From the NCBI RefSeq assembly GCF_913060805.1, contig NZ_CAJXTC010000012.1, forward strand, positions 1 to 64,000: 64,000 bases of DNA, read 5' to 3'. The DNA is from an uncultured Draconibacterium sp. (GTDB lineage: Bacteria > Bacteroidota > Bacteroidia > Bacteroidales > Prolixibacteraceae). Position 1 is the first letter of the stretch; each line of letters begins with the position of its first letter. Both the position numbers and the translations under genes were made by a program. The notes beneath the pieces were generated by a model that saw only the letters and a program-made list of their open reading frames with translations, was not told the origin of the DNA and made no database searches. Below are positions 8,408 to 16,544 of the stretch, piece by piece.

Positions 8408-8869
8408 TTAATCTATGTTTTTGTTTACATTTCTTTCACTCTCTGTAAAATGAGTGGGTGATTCAGATCCTTCCCAAACATTCCCATTTATCAAATACAA
8501 TTCGTAATATACAATCCATTCAATTAGCCATGGTATAGTATATTCATGAATCAAGATCTTTTCATTCCAAGGTAAGTCAGGCGGATAGTGCAAACACAAA
8601 CTATGATCCTGATACATGTGAATTTCTTTACATGGTTCAACGTATGGCTCAAGTATAGAAGTTTTGGGTTCACAACCAGCAACATATTCAATTTTTACCC
8701 TATACCTAACTTTACAACCATTTGGACTAACGAAACCAGTACATACCAAAACCTTCTTATGTATTCTGCAATTGAGAAATGTAAAGTGCGATTCTAATAA
8801 TTTTTTTTGCTTTAATAACAAAGCATATTTATTATACTTTAGACCGGGGATTCGCACCTTATTCTTCAT
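8408..8869 (-). CDS. E2-like (ubiquitin-conjugating fold) protein, Cap2-short type
   Basis: A 153-residue protein whose layout resembles the stand-alone E2-like proteins of type II-short CBASS. A beta-rich N-terminal half ends in YVEPCKEIHMYQDHSLCLHYP; C92 in SLCL is the candidate catalytic Cys, with H84 and D88 nearby. Then come W101 and the segment TIPWLIEWIVYYELYLINGN (111-130), followed by VWEGSESPTH. No E1 or JAB gene is nearby. In CBASS, E2-type enzymes prime the nucleotidyltransferase by conjugation. Here the neighbour is instead a class III cyclase, with which it overlaps by 11 bp. The family call is from motif memory; a profile search is needed to confirm it. Confidence 0.65.
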   Translation of the reverse strand: MKNKVRIPGLKYNKYALLLKQKKLLESHFTFLNCRIHKKVLVCTGFVSPNGCKVRYRVKIEYVAGCEPKTSILEPYVEPCKEIHMYQDHSLCLHYPPDLPWNEKILIHEYTIPWLIEWIVYYELYLINGNVWEGSESPTHFTESERNVNKNID

Positions 8870-9929
8870 AATGGAACCTATGATTTTGATTTTTCACCCC
8901 ATCACTAACTTCGGATATGTTCCCATGCTGGTTTGTAAATGCATTGCCTGATGTAATTAATGATGCAGTTTGGCGAAGCTTATTTCTTCTATCAGACTCT
9001 GATTCGTAAAATAAATTTCCATCTTCATCCTGCGAAATATATGGAAGACTTTTTAAGAAGCTATACCAGTTAAAGTCCAACACTTTATAATAAAAACTTT
9101 TTGCAGGATCTTGAAATATGTATCTTTTCTTTATGTCACCATTGTAATCCTTCACCCAATCATATAGATTGTCACTAAGTTGTGATATGGTTTTGACATT
9201 TTCTCCAACAGCAATGCTATTTGCATTGGCAATTGCTTGCATTTTGGAAGCGAGACTCGTGTGCAAGCTGTAAGTGGTTATCTCACTGCATACACCAATT
9301 CCAGCAACAGCCCAAAGAACTTTCTGGTCATCACCAAAATCAATTCCGATACGAGTGTGAATATCTTCAATTCCTTCTTCTTCAAATAATTTTTTCAAGT
9401 CATTTTTTACGAAGTATGTAAAAAAACTTGTGGCAGTTAGAGCATTGAGGACAGCTTGTTTTTTATCTACATCTTTCCCACCAAAGTAAACAAAAACGCC
9501 ATCACCTTGCAGACGGTGGATGTATCCCCCAAGTATTGCACATGTATGTATTGCAGCTCTTTGAATTACATTGGTAATATTCTTTATAACCGTAACAGGA
9601 TATTTTCTAAATAGTCCAGTAGAATTCTTAATGTCAATAAAAACTGAAGTAATATAATGATACTCGATCCGATTTGTATTTTTTAAATGAGCAAAATCAG
9701 GATGTTCTCCCAGCTTTTGATTCTTGATTTCAGTTTTGCCTACTGCTCTCATTAGTGGTAATAAACTCTGGTTTGGTTGAACATTTATCGTAATTCCTTC
9801 ATCTTTATTATAGATTCCATCGACACTCTCTAATCCTTTTTTGATTGACCGTGATCCATCTGCATATACATTTAGATTACCGGACAATGCACCTTTGATT
9901 TCATCGATATAATTTTGATATAACCTCAT
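8859..9929 (-). CDS. pycC: Class III nucleotide cyclase, Pycsar-type (PycC-like)
   Basis: A 356-residue cyclase expected to make a cyclic mononucleotide (cCMP or cUMP in Pycsar) on phage infection. The cyclase homology domain spans about 90-250: first metal-binding Asp D99 in VFIDIKNSTGL, second Asp D143 in HRLQGDGVFVYFGG, the RIGIDFG strand at 193-199, and the LASKMQAIANANSIAVGENV helix-strand at 226-245 typical of class III cyclases. There is no membrane or receptor domain, as expected for soluble PycC. It is sandwiched between a three-segment membrane effector gene (3 bp upstream) and an E2-like gene (11-bp overlap). Base specificity cannot be read reliably by eye. Confidence 0.82.
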   Translation of the reverse strand: MRLYQNYIDEIKGALSGNLNVYADGSRSIKKGLESVDGIYNKDEGITINVQPNQSLLPLMRAVGKTEIKNQKLGEHPDFAHLKNTNRIEYHYITSVFIDIKNSTGLFRKYPVTVIKNITNVIQRAAIHTCAILGGYIHRLQGDGVFVYFGGKDVDKKQAVLNALTATSFFTYFVKNDLKKLFEEEGIEDIHTRIGIDFGDDQKVLWAVAGIGVCSEITTYSLHTSLASKMQAIANANSIAVGENVKTISQLSDNLYDWVKDYNGDIKKRYIFQDPAKSFYYKVLDFNWYSFLKSLPYISQDEDGNLFYESESDRRNKLRQTASLITSGNAFTNQHGNISEVSDGVKNQNHRFHYEE

Positions 9930-9932
9930 TTT

Positions 9933-10436
9933 CTAATAATTAAGTGTGTAAATAACTGTGAAAATAACTATGATAAGTGCTTGTATAGCAATAAGACGTG
10001 ATGCTATCTTGATTCTAAAAAATTTTTGCTTTAATCCATTGGCAAGCTGATGGGCTTGTTCTATTAGGTCATCTATAAATTCATCAGGCCCTTGATTTAA
10101 ACATCTGGATTTATAATCATCTGGATTCAGATTTGCAACATCATCAAAAAAATAAATCGAAGATGCATTCCGAATTTTCCCTTTCCAAAGAAATGGTTTA
10201 ACTGCTGACAAAGTGAAAAGAGTTGAACCAAGACAAATGACAAGCTCAACAAAAAATAATAAGTTCAGAATATGACATAGATCCTCATTCGCTCGCAATG
10301 AAAAGTATCCAGTAATAACTCCACCGATTACAAACGTATTAAGAGCGAGATATAAATTACTCTTACTATTTATACTTTCGTAATAATGATCATATCGACC
10401 AATGATAAACTTAATTTCTTCAGATAATTGATTCAT
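9933..10436 (-). CDS. pycTM: Pycsar transmembrane effector (PycTM-like)
   Basis: A 167-residue membrane protein. Hydrophobic segments lie at about 27-47 (LYLALNTFVIGGVITGYF), 54-80 (ILNLLFFVELVICLGSTLF) and 145-165 (IAIQALIIVIFTVIYTL), with a soluble charged part between. This matches the Pycsar effector architecture (DUF5706-type), in which the cyclic mononucleotide triggers membrane disruption and growth arrest. It lies 3 bp upstream of the cyclase, and its ATG directly abuts the TGA of a 57-residue gene. The assignment rests on topology plus cyclase adjacency. Confidence 0.7.
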   Translation of the reverse strand: MNQLSEEIKFIIGRYDHYYESINSKSNLYLALNTFVIGGVITGYFSLRANEDLCHILNLLFFVELVICLGSTLFTLSAVKPFLWKGKIRNASSIYFFDDVANLNPDDYKSRCLNQGPDEFIDDLIEQAHQLANGLKQKFFRIKIASRLIAIQALIIVIFTVIYTLNY

Positions 10437-10610
10437 TCACTTTTCCTTTCTAACTCCTTTAAAAGGTTTGTCACTTGATGTTTTTACATCCATAAATTTC
10501 CCTGATTCTGCATCACGCTTAACCCAAAGACCTGTTTTGGGATTTTTCACTTGAGAACGCTGTCTTACAGCTCCTTTTCGACTTCCGTCTTTTGGTGGAT
10601 TTGTTGCCAT
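10437..10610 (-). CDS. 57-residue basic protein, first gene of the Pycsar-like operon
   Basis: A short gene that length cutoffs would miss. It runs from ATG (complement of 10608-10610) to TGA (10439-10437), and that stop is immediately followed by the effector ATG at 10436. The protein begins MATNPPKDGSRKGAVRQRSQ, continues KNPKTGLWVKRDAESGKFMD and ends PFKGVRKEK. It is strongly basic, with the look of a conserved small-protein family (NPPK..GRKGAVR.RSQV.NP....WVKRD...GKFMD) that I recognise by pattern but cannot assign a function. Its position argues that it is co-translated with the effector: it may be an antitoxin-like partner, scaffold or conjugation target (inference). Confidence 0.75.
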   Translation of the reverse strand: MATNPPKDGSRKGAVRQRSQVKNPKTGLWVKRDAESGKFMDVKTSSDKPFKGVRKEK

Positions 10611-10698
10611 AATTTCGATTTTTTCTATATTTAACTATTCTTTACCCTTATACTAAATGCGTGACTCACGCTTTTGGTAGTTAATAAACAAGACTAAT
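10611..10698. promoter_or_regulatory. Divergent control region with a 13-bp palindrome
   Basis: An 88-bp gap between the divergent Pycsar-like operon and the sigma-factor operon. It contains GCGTGACTCACGC (10659-10671), a 6-bp inverted repeat around a central C, a likely dimeric-regulator operator. I see no close match to the Bacteroidota primary-sigma TTTG / TAnnTTTG pair in either direction, which would fit use of an alternative sigma such as the one encoded next door (inference). Confidence 0.45.
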
Positions 10699-11364
10699 TT
10701 GGAAGTAATTGAAGAAATAAAATCAGCTTGTAGCTTGGATTTACTTACCTATATCGGATGGAAGGAGGAATACCCTAAAGAAGCCGAAATTGCTTTTAGT
10801 GTTTTTTGCCTTCGTTATGACCAAGCTGTTTTAAAAGCTGCGGAAATAAATTGCAGTAAATGGGGACTAACTGAAACGATTGCTTTAGACCTTGTGAATT
10901 GCACTTTTGCTAGGGTTTGGAAATACCCAACATATGATCATGAGAAATCAAAAACAAAAAATATTGATAATGGGATAAAAAGATGGCTAAGTAAAATAGT
11001 TTTCACTCAACTTGCAAACTATAGTAACAATGGTACGTGTCATGAAGCTGATCAAGATACCGATTTATCCCTAATACATGATCTTGACGAATTTGCAGAA
11101 AAGTCAACACCTGATGAAATGACCCGAACAGAATTGAGAAAACAACTGAGTGTTCTTGATGAAGTTATTAACAGTTTGGGTGACAAACACAGAATTATTT
11201 ATCTAACCTATAAGCTATATACTCATGCAGGGAATAATATCCCAAGGCCTGTCAGCAAAAAATTGCAGGAAGAACTTGACTTAGTCCCCGGCTCTATCAG
11301 AAAGTATAAAGAACAAGCTAATAAGCAAGTCGGAAACTTTTTAAATCAGAACAATGGCAACTAA
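10699..11364 (+). CDS. Sigma-70-family (ECF-like) RNA polymerase sigma factor
   Basis: 221 residues from a TTG start; the frame is closed by TAG at 10678 and no in-frame ATG precedes the conserved region. Region 2-like sequence: FCLRYDQAVLKAAEI then TIALDLVNCTFARVWKYP. Region 4-like C-terminus: LDEVINSLGDKHRIIYLTYKL then PGSIRKYKEQANKQV. It overlaps the next gene by 11 bp and is divergent from the Pycsar-like operon across a short palindrome-bearing gap. It may direct transcription of its own or the divergent operon. Sequence identity to classical sigma factors is low by eye. Confidence 0.65.
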   Translation: MEVIEEIKSACSLDLLTYIGWKEEYPKEAEIAFSVFCLRYDQAVLKAAEINCSKWGLTETIALDLVNCTFARVWKYPTYDHEKSKTKNIDNGIKRWLSKIVFTQLANYSNNGTCHEADQDTDLSLIHDLDEFAEKSTPDEMTRTELRKQLSVLDEVINSLGDKHRIIYLTYKLYTHAGNNIPRPVSKKLQEELDLVPGSIRKYKEQANKQVGNFLNQNNGN

Positions 11365-11689
11365 AAAGAAGAATAACAGCATACATGCTGATAGATTCGA
11401 TGAATTACTAGCAATAGCAGGATATACTTATGCAAGGAATGATAACGAATTAGAACAGTTTGAGTTATTATATACGGATTATGACTTCAAATTAAAGAAT
11501 GTAAGAATTAAACCAGAAGAAATTATCAGCCAATCGTTCAAAAAGCAAGGAAAAGTATTGAAATTAATGGATGAAGAGGAGCAACAAGATATAAATGAAC
11601 TAAGAATTGCTGCAAGAAAAGGGACTGAACAAATTCCCAAATCAATACTTGATAAGATGAAGCGAAAGCACAACGATGGAAATAAATAA
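11354..11689 (+). CDS. Hypothetical protein between sigma factor and protease
   Basis: 111 residues, charged (Lys/Glu-rich), no membrane segment or motif that I recognise. It begins MATKKKNNSIHADRFDELLA and ends KRKHNDGNK. It is translationally coupled on both sides: its start lies 11 bp inside the sigma gene, and its end overlaps the ImmA/IrrE start by 14 bp. That position between a sigma factor and a regulatory protease makes it a candidate anti-sigma factor cleaved by the protease; this is inference from context only. Confidence 0.7.
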   Translation: MATKKKNNSIHADRFDELLAIAGYTYARNDNELEQFELLYTDYDFKLKNVRIKPEEIISQSFKKQGKVLKLMDEEEQQDINELRIAARKGTEQIPKSILDKMKRKHNDGNK

Positions 11690-12470
11690 CCGAAGAAAAA
11701 ATCAAATTAAAGATCTAGCCGAGTTTCTTGCTCTTGAGTATGACGAAACGATAACTCCTCTGGATAAAATAGCTAAATTAGAGGAACTCCCAGTTTTTTA
11801 CGATGATTACGGAAATGCATTTGATGGTACTTTAGTTTATGATAATGGATTCTACATCCACATGAATACGGCACTTGGCAATACTTCCGAAAAAGAAAGG
11901 GGGAGATTTACATTAGCCCATGAGTTTGGCCATTACTTCATTGATAATCATAGAATTGCTCTAAAGAAAGGATTCTTAGAACCGCATCCATCGAGATACA
12001 ATAAAAATAAGCATCAAATAATTGAACGTGAAGCGGACTTTTTTGCCTCTTGTTTATTAATGCCTGAAAAACGATTTAGACTTGATTGTGAAAGATTCAG
12101 ACGATTTGATTTCAGTGTCATTGATGATTTATCTAAAAAATACCATGTAAGCATCACTGCTTGTGCAATACGTTTTGCGGATGTTGGTACACATCCCATA
12201 ATGGTTGTATATATGGAGGATAATAAAATAGAATGGAAATGGTCAAGCAAGGAACTGCAATTTTTGAGTTTAGCAGATGGAAAGAACTGTGTCCCCCTCG
12301 ATAGTTTAGCTAGTCAATATTTTAAAACTGGTACAGGTCAAAAAAGAACAGAAGAATTATGGTACATAGATTGGTTTGAGGATAAAAATGATAATCATCT
12401 TAACTGCAAGATATTTGAACAAGTCATTCCTTATAAGAACAAAGTATTAAGTATTGTATGGAGGGCATAA
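11676..12470 (+). CDS. ImmA/IrrE-family metallopeptidase
   Basis: 264 residues with the zinc site HEFGH at 82-86 (FTLAHEFGHYF) and the downstream third-ligand helix READFFASCLLMP (E119, D121), diagnostic of ImmA/IrrE peptidases. These enzymes cleave regulators after DNA damage or phage signals. CapP, which controls many CBASS operons by cleaving the CapH repressor, belongs to this family. Here there is no HTH repressor, but a sigma factor and a small unknown protein are translationally coupled upstream (14-bp overlap). The C-terminal 90 residues (PIMVVYMEDNKIEWKWSS onward) are beta-rich and may be sensory. Confidence 0.85.
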   Translation: MEINNRRKNQIKDLAEFLALEYDETITPLDKIAKLEELPVFYDDYGNAFDGTLVYDNGFYIHMNTALGNTSEKERGRFTLAHEFGHYFIDNHRIALKKGFLEPHPSRYNKNKHQIIEREADFFASCLLMPEKRFRLDCERFRRFDFSVIDDLSKKYHVSITACAIRFADVGTHPIMVVYMEDNKIEWKWSSKELQFLSLADGKNCVPLDSLASQYFKTGTGQKRTEELWYIDWFEDKNDNHLNCKIFEQVIPYKNKVLSIVWRA

Positions 12471-12757
12471 AGTAAAACAAATATCTTCTCAATAGCATTT
12501 CTTCCTCCCGCGGACGCCAAACACCGCCACAAACAACCACTTACTTCCAATTTTATTTCCCCCATCTTTTAAGCCCATACATTTGGTTCAAAGGCAGCAA
12601 AACTGCTGTCTGAAAACGAACTAAAAGTATGCTCATGAAAGAAAAAGACTACGGGTAATATTTGATCCTTCCCAGAGTGGTATTCACCACACATCATTCA
12701 AAAAATCAAAGTAAAACAGTCTCTGGTCTGGGGACCGGGGTGCAAAAACAAAATGCT

Positions 12758-13066
12758 ATGAAACAAATCAATTCATATAAAATATCCATCACCTTATTCT
12801 TCACCATTCTGGCAACTGCTATTTATGCCCAGGGCGATGGCTCTGCCGGAATCACCGAAGCCACCAATATGGTTACCTCTTATTTCGATCCGGCAACAAA
12901 ACTGATTTATGCCATCGGTGCCATTGTGGGATTGATCGGTGGTGTAAAAGTGTATAGTAAATTTTCAAGTGGCGATCCCGACACCGGAAAAACTGCAGCC
13001 GCCTGGTTTGGAGCCTGTATTTTTCTGATTGTTGCCGCCACTATTTTACGTTCCTTCTTCCTGTAA
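12758..13066 (+). CDS. traE: Conjugal membrane protein TraE (DUF4134)
   Basis: 102 residues from ATG at 12758, chosen because it begins a signal peptide (MKQINSYKISITLFFTILA...IYAQ); the open frame runs back to 12662. The mature part has two hydrophobic segments (YAIGAIVGLIGGVKVY and AAWFGACIFLIVAATIL), the VirB2-like topology of TraE. The 287 bp between the protease gene and this start carry only short hairpins such as CAGCA-aaac-TGCTG near 12595 and no gene that I can support. It resumes the interrupted transfer operon. Confidence 0.88.
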   Translation: MKQINSYKISITLFFTILATAIYAQGDGSAGITEATNMVTSYFDPATKLIYAIGAIVGLIGGVKVYSKFSSGDPDTGKTAAAWFGACIFLIVAATILRSFFL

Positions 13067-13069
13067 GCT

Positions 13070-13399
13070 ATGGCAGTGTATTCCATCAACAAAGGGGTAA
13101 ATAAACCCGCCGAGTTTAAAGGTCTGCAAAGCCAGTACCTGTTTCTTTTTGCCGGTGGCCTGCTGGGAACATTTGTGGTTTTCATCGTAATGTACCTGGC
13201 CGGTATCAACCAATGGGCCTGTATTTTTACAGGTCTTATTCTGGCATTTATGGTTGTCTGGCTCACCTTCTCTTTAAACAGAAAATTCGGGCGTTACGGG
13301 TTAATGAAATTACAGGCAACACATAATTTTCCACGTCGGATAATCAACCGAAGGAGTATGCCCGGTTTGTTCGAAATCAACAGAAAGGAGGCAGTATGA
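13070..13399 (+). CDS. traF: Conjugal membrane protein TraF (DUF4133)
   Basis: 109 residues with two hydrophobic segments (YLFLFAGGLLGTFVVFIVMYL and WACIFTGLILAFMVVWLTF) and a basic C-terminus, which matches DUF4133/TraF, a VirB3-like inner-membrane component next to the VirB4 ATPase. It starts 3 bp after traE, and its TGA overlaps the traG ATG (ATGA). Confidence 0.88.
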   Translation: MAVYSINKGVNKPAEFKGLQSQYLFLFAGGLLGTFVVFIVMYLAGINQWACIFTGLILAFMVVWLTFSLNRKFGRYGLMKLQATHNFPRRIINRRSMPGLFEINRKEAV

Positions 13400-15894
13400 G
13401 AAACACATTAAAAGCTGCCACTTTGGAGAGCCGGTTTCCGTTACTTGCAGTGGAGCAGGGATGTATTATCAGCAAAGATGCCGATATAACCATTGCTTTT
13501 GAGGTAAAGTTCCCGGAACTATTTACGGTAACAACGGAAGAATACGAAGCCATGCATTCGGTATGGAATAAGGCAATAAAGGTTTTGCCCGATTATTCCA
13601 TAGTGCATAAACAGGATTGGTACATCAAAGAGAACTACAATACCGAAAAGCCACAGCAGGATTTAAGTTTTTTAAGTTCATCGTTCGAACGGCACTTCAA
13701 CGAGCGTCCGTTTTTAAACCACACCTGTTATTTGTTTCTTACCAAAACAACCAAGGAGCGCAGCAAACAACAAAGCACTTTCAGTACACTGGGCAGGGGA
13801 TTTATCGTGCCCAAAGAGATAAAAAATAAGGAAACAGTTCTGCGTTTTGTGGAGGCAGTTAACCAGTTTGAGCAAATTGTTAACGACAGCGATTTTATAA
13901 AACTCAGGCGTTTAACAGCCGACGAGATTACCGGGACTGATGCCCATGAGGGAATAGTGGAAAAGTATTTTTCACTTTCCCACGGGCATAATAATGCGTT
14001 GAAAGATCTTACCTTAAATCCGGGAGAACTGAAAATCGGCGACAATTCATTGATACTTCACATGCTTTCTGATTTAGATGATCTGCCCGCTAAAGTATCA
14101 ACCGAAAGCCGTTACGAAAAACTTTCGACTGACCGGAGTTCCTGCTTGCTTTCATTTGCAGCTCCGATAGGTTTGCTGTTGTCATGTAACCATATCTATA
14201 ACCAGTACATTTTTATCGACGACCATACCGCCAACCTTGCCCGTTTCGAGAAAATGGCGCGTAATATGCTCTCGCTTTCCAGGTACAGCCGTGCCAACCA
14301 GATTAACAAACAATGGTTGGACGAATACCTGAATGAAGCACACAGCAAAGGATTGGTTTCGGTACGCATGCATTGCAATGTACTGGCATGGAGTGACAGA
14401 TCCGAAGAGCTACGACAGATAAAAAATGATGTGGGCTCACAAATTGCCCTGATGGAATGTAAACCACGGTACAATACCGTTGATGTTCCCACCCTGTATT
14501 GGGCGGGTATTCCCGGCAATGCAGCTGATTTTCCTGCGGAAGAATCGTTTTACACGTTTACAGAGCAGGCTTTGTGCTTTTTTACCAGCGAAACCAACTA
14601 CCGAAGTTCACTATCGCCGGTGGGCATAAAAATGGTCGACCGGTTGACTGGTAAACCCTTGCATCTGGACATTTCCGATCTGCCAATGAAAAAAGGAATA
14701 ATCACCAACCGGAACAAGTTTATTCTTGGCCCCTCGGGAAGTGGAAAATCCTTTTTTACCAACCACATGGTACGGCAATATTACGAGCAGGGTACACATG
14801 TCCTTCTTGTCGATACCGGAAATAGTTACAAAGGTTTGTGCGATTTAATACATTATAAAACCAGGGGCGAAGACGGGGTTTACTTTACCTATACCGAGGA
14901 TAACCCGATTGCATTTAATCCGTTTTACACCGACGATGGTGTGTTTGAAATAGAAAAAAGGGAAAGCATTAAAACGCTGATCCTTACCCTCTGGAAAAGC
15001 GAGGATGAGGCACCCACACGTTCCGAAGAGGTGGCACTGTCAAATGCGGTTAACCTGTATATCGAGATGTTAAAGTCGGACGGTAAGGTGGCTCCGTCTT
15101 TTAATACCTTTTTTGAGTTTGTGCGCGATGAGTACACGGAGTTGCTCCAATCGAAAAAGGTGCGCGAAAAGGACTTTGATGTAGCCAATTTCCTGAATGT
15201 ACTGGAACCGTATTACCGGGGCGGAGAATACGATTATCTGCTGAATTCAGACAAACAAATGGATTTGCTGAACAAACGTTTTATCGTTTTCGAACTGGAT
15301 AATATCAAGGATCATAAAGTGCTTTTCCCCATTGTGACAATCATTATCATGGAAGCTTTTATCAACAAAATGAGGCGATTAAAAGGCATCCGAAAGATGA
15401 TCCTAGTGGAGGAGGCATGGAAGGCCATTGCCAAAGAAGGAATGGCCGAGTACATCAAATATTTATTTAAAACCGTACGCAAATTCTTTGGCGAGGCAAT
15501 AGTTGTAACACAGGAAGTAGATGATATTATCGCTTCGGAAATCGTAAAGGAAAGTATCATCAATAACTCCGATTGCAAGATCCTGCTCGACCAGCGCAAG
15601 TACATGAACAAGTTTGCTTCCATTCAGGAGCTACTTGGTCTAAGTGAAAAAGAAAAATCACAGATTCTATCCATCAATCTGGCCAACCACCCGCAACGTC
15701 ACTATAAGGAAGTCTGGATTGGCATGGGAGGTGTACAATCTGCGGTCTATGCCACCGAAGTTTCTTTGGAGGAATACTACACTTACACCACCGAAGAAAC
15801 CGAGAAACTGGAACTAACCCGTTTAACCGAGCAATTAGACGGGAATATTGAACTTGCCATTAAACAACTGGCGGCAAGCAAACGCAATTCTTAA
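13396..15894 (+). CDS. traG: Conjugation ATPase TraG (VirB4 family)
   Basis: An 832-residue cytoplasmic ATPase that powers assembly of the mating channel. Walker A GPSGSGKS is at 445-452 (FILGPSGSGKSFFTNHMVRQ) and Walker B with two acidic residues at 668-674 (MILVEEAW, E672/E673). The C-terminal motor includes VTQEVDDIIAS and ILLDQRKY. The N-terminal about 400 residues match the Bacteroides TraG VirB4-like region. Length is typical. ATGA overlap with traF upstream; traI follows 20 bp downstream. Confidence 0.94.
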   Translation: MRNTLKAATLESRFPLLAVEQGCIISKDADITIAFEVKFPELFTVTTEEYEAMHSVWNKAIKVLPDYSIVHKQDWYIKENYNTEKPQQDLSFLSSSFERHFNERPFLNHTCYLFLTKTTKERSKQQSTFSTLGRGFIVPKEIKNKETVLRFVEAVNQFEQIVNDSDFIKLRRLTADEITGTDAHEGIVEKYFSLSHGHNNALKDLTLNPGELKIGDNSLILHMLSDLDDLPAKVSTESRYEKLSTDRSSCLLSFAAPIGLLLSCNHIYNQYIFIDDHTANLARFEKMARNMLSLSRYSRANQINKQWLDEYLNEAHSKGLVSVRMHCNVLAWSDRSEELRQIKNDVGSQIALMECKPRYNTVDVPTLYWAGIPGNAADFPAEESFYTFTEQALCFFTSETNYRSSLSPVGIKMVDRLTGKPLHLDISDLPMKKGIITNRNKFILGPSGSGKSFFTNHMVRQYYEQGTHVLLVDTGNSYKGLCDLIHYKTRGEDGVYFTYTEDNPIAFNPFYTDDGVFEIEKRESIKTLILTLWKSEDEAPTRSEEVALSNAVNLYIEMLKSDGKVAPSFNTFFEFVRDEYTELLQSKKVREKDFDVANFLNVLEPYYRGGEYDYLLNSDKQMDLLNKRFIVFELDNIKDHKVLFPIVTIIIMEAFINKMRRLKGIRKMILVEEAWKAIAKEGMAEYIKYLFKTVRKFFGEAIVVTQEVDDIIASEIVKESIINNSDCKILLDQRKYMNKFASIQELLGLSEKEKSQILSINLANHPQRHYKEVWIGMGGVQSAVYATEVSLEEYYTYTTEETEKLELTRLTEQLDGNIELAIKQLAASKRNS

Positions 15895-15914
15895 ATCTTC
15901 AAAACAACAAGAAC

Positions 15915-16544
15915 ATGAAAACAAAATTAATTATAGCCTGGCTGTTGATCATATTTGGTTCGTTAAACCTGAAAGCCCAGTGGGTGGTAAACGATCCGAT
16001 TAATACAGCAACAAGTATTGCTAATTCGGCCAAGGAGATTATCCAAACCTCCAGTACCGTTTCCAATGTGATCAAAAACTTCCAGGAAGTAAAAAAGGTC
16101 TATGAACAGGGCAAAGCCTATTACGATGCACTAAAGGCCGTAAACAACCTGGTAAAAGATGCCCGAAAAGTCCAACAAACCATTTTAATGGTTGGAGAAA
16201 TTACCGACATCTATATAAACGCCTATCAGCGGATGTTGCAGGATGAAAACTATTCGCTGGAAGAGCTGGGGGCAATTGCTTTTGGCTATACCAAACTTCT
16301 GGAAGAAAGCGCCTACCTGCTGAATGATCTGAAAGGCATTGTAAATGCCAGTACACTATCGCTGACCGACAAAGAGCGAATGGATGTGATAGACAGTGTT
16401 TACGATTCAGTAAAACATTACCGGAATTTGGTAAGCTATTATACCAATAAGAACATTGCCGTTTCGTACCTGAGGGCGCAAAAGAAAGGCGATACCGAAA
16501 GGATGCTGGCACTGTATGGTGATTCAAGCGAAAGATACTGGTAA
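15915..16544 (+). CDS. traI: TraI-like periplasmic conjugation protein (DUF4141)
   Basis: 209 residues with a signal peptide (MKTKLIIAWLLIIFGSLNLKAQ) and a helical, coiled-coil-prone body (SNVIKNFQEVKKVYEQGKAY). It resembles the VirB5-like DUF4141 proteins, which in Bacteroides elements are called TraI. Its stop overlaps the traJ start (TAATG). Confidence 0.8.
   Translation: MKTKLIIAWLLIIFGSLNLKAQWVVNDPINTATSIANSAKEIIQTSSTVSNVIKNFQEVKKVYEQGKAYYDALKAVNNLVKDARKVQQTILMVGEITDIYINAYQRMLQDENYSLEELGAIAFGYTKLLEESAYLLNDLKGIVNASTLSLTDKERMDVIDSVYDSVKHYRNLVSYYTNKNIAVSYLRAQKKGDTERMLALYGDSSERYW

Noticed and set aside
9933-10436. Calling the membrane protein an ordinary transporter subunit
   Set aside because: Length, three-segment topology and 3-bp spacing to a class III cyclase fit a Pycsar effector better.
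12662-12757. Upstream extension of traE
   Set aside because: It would bury a clear signal peptide 32 residues inside the protein.
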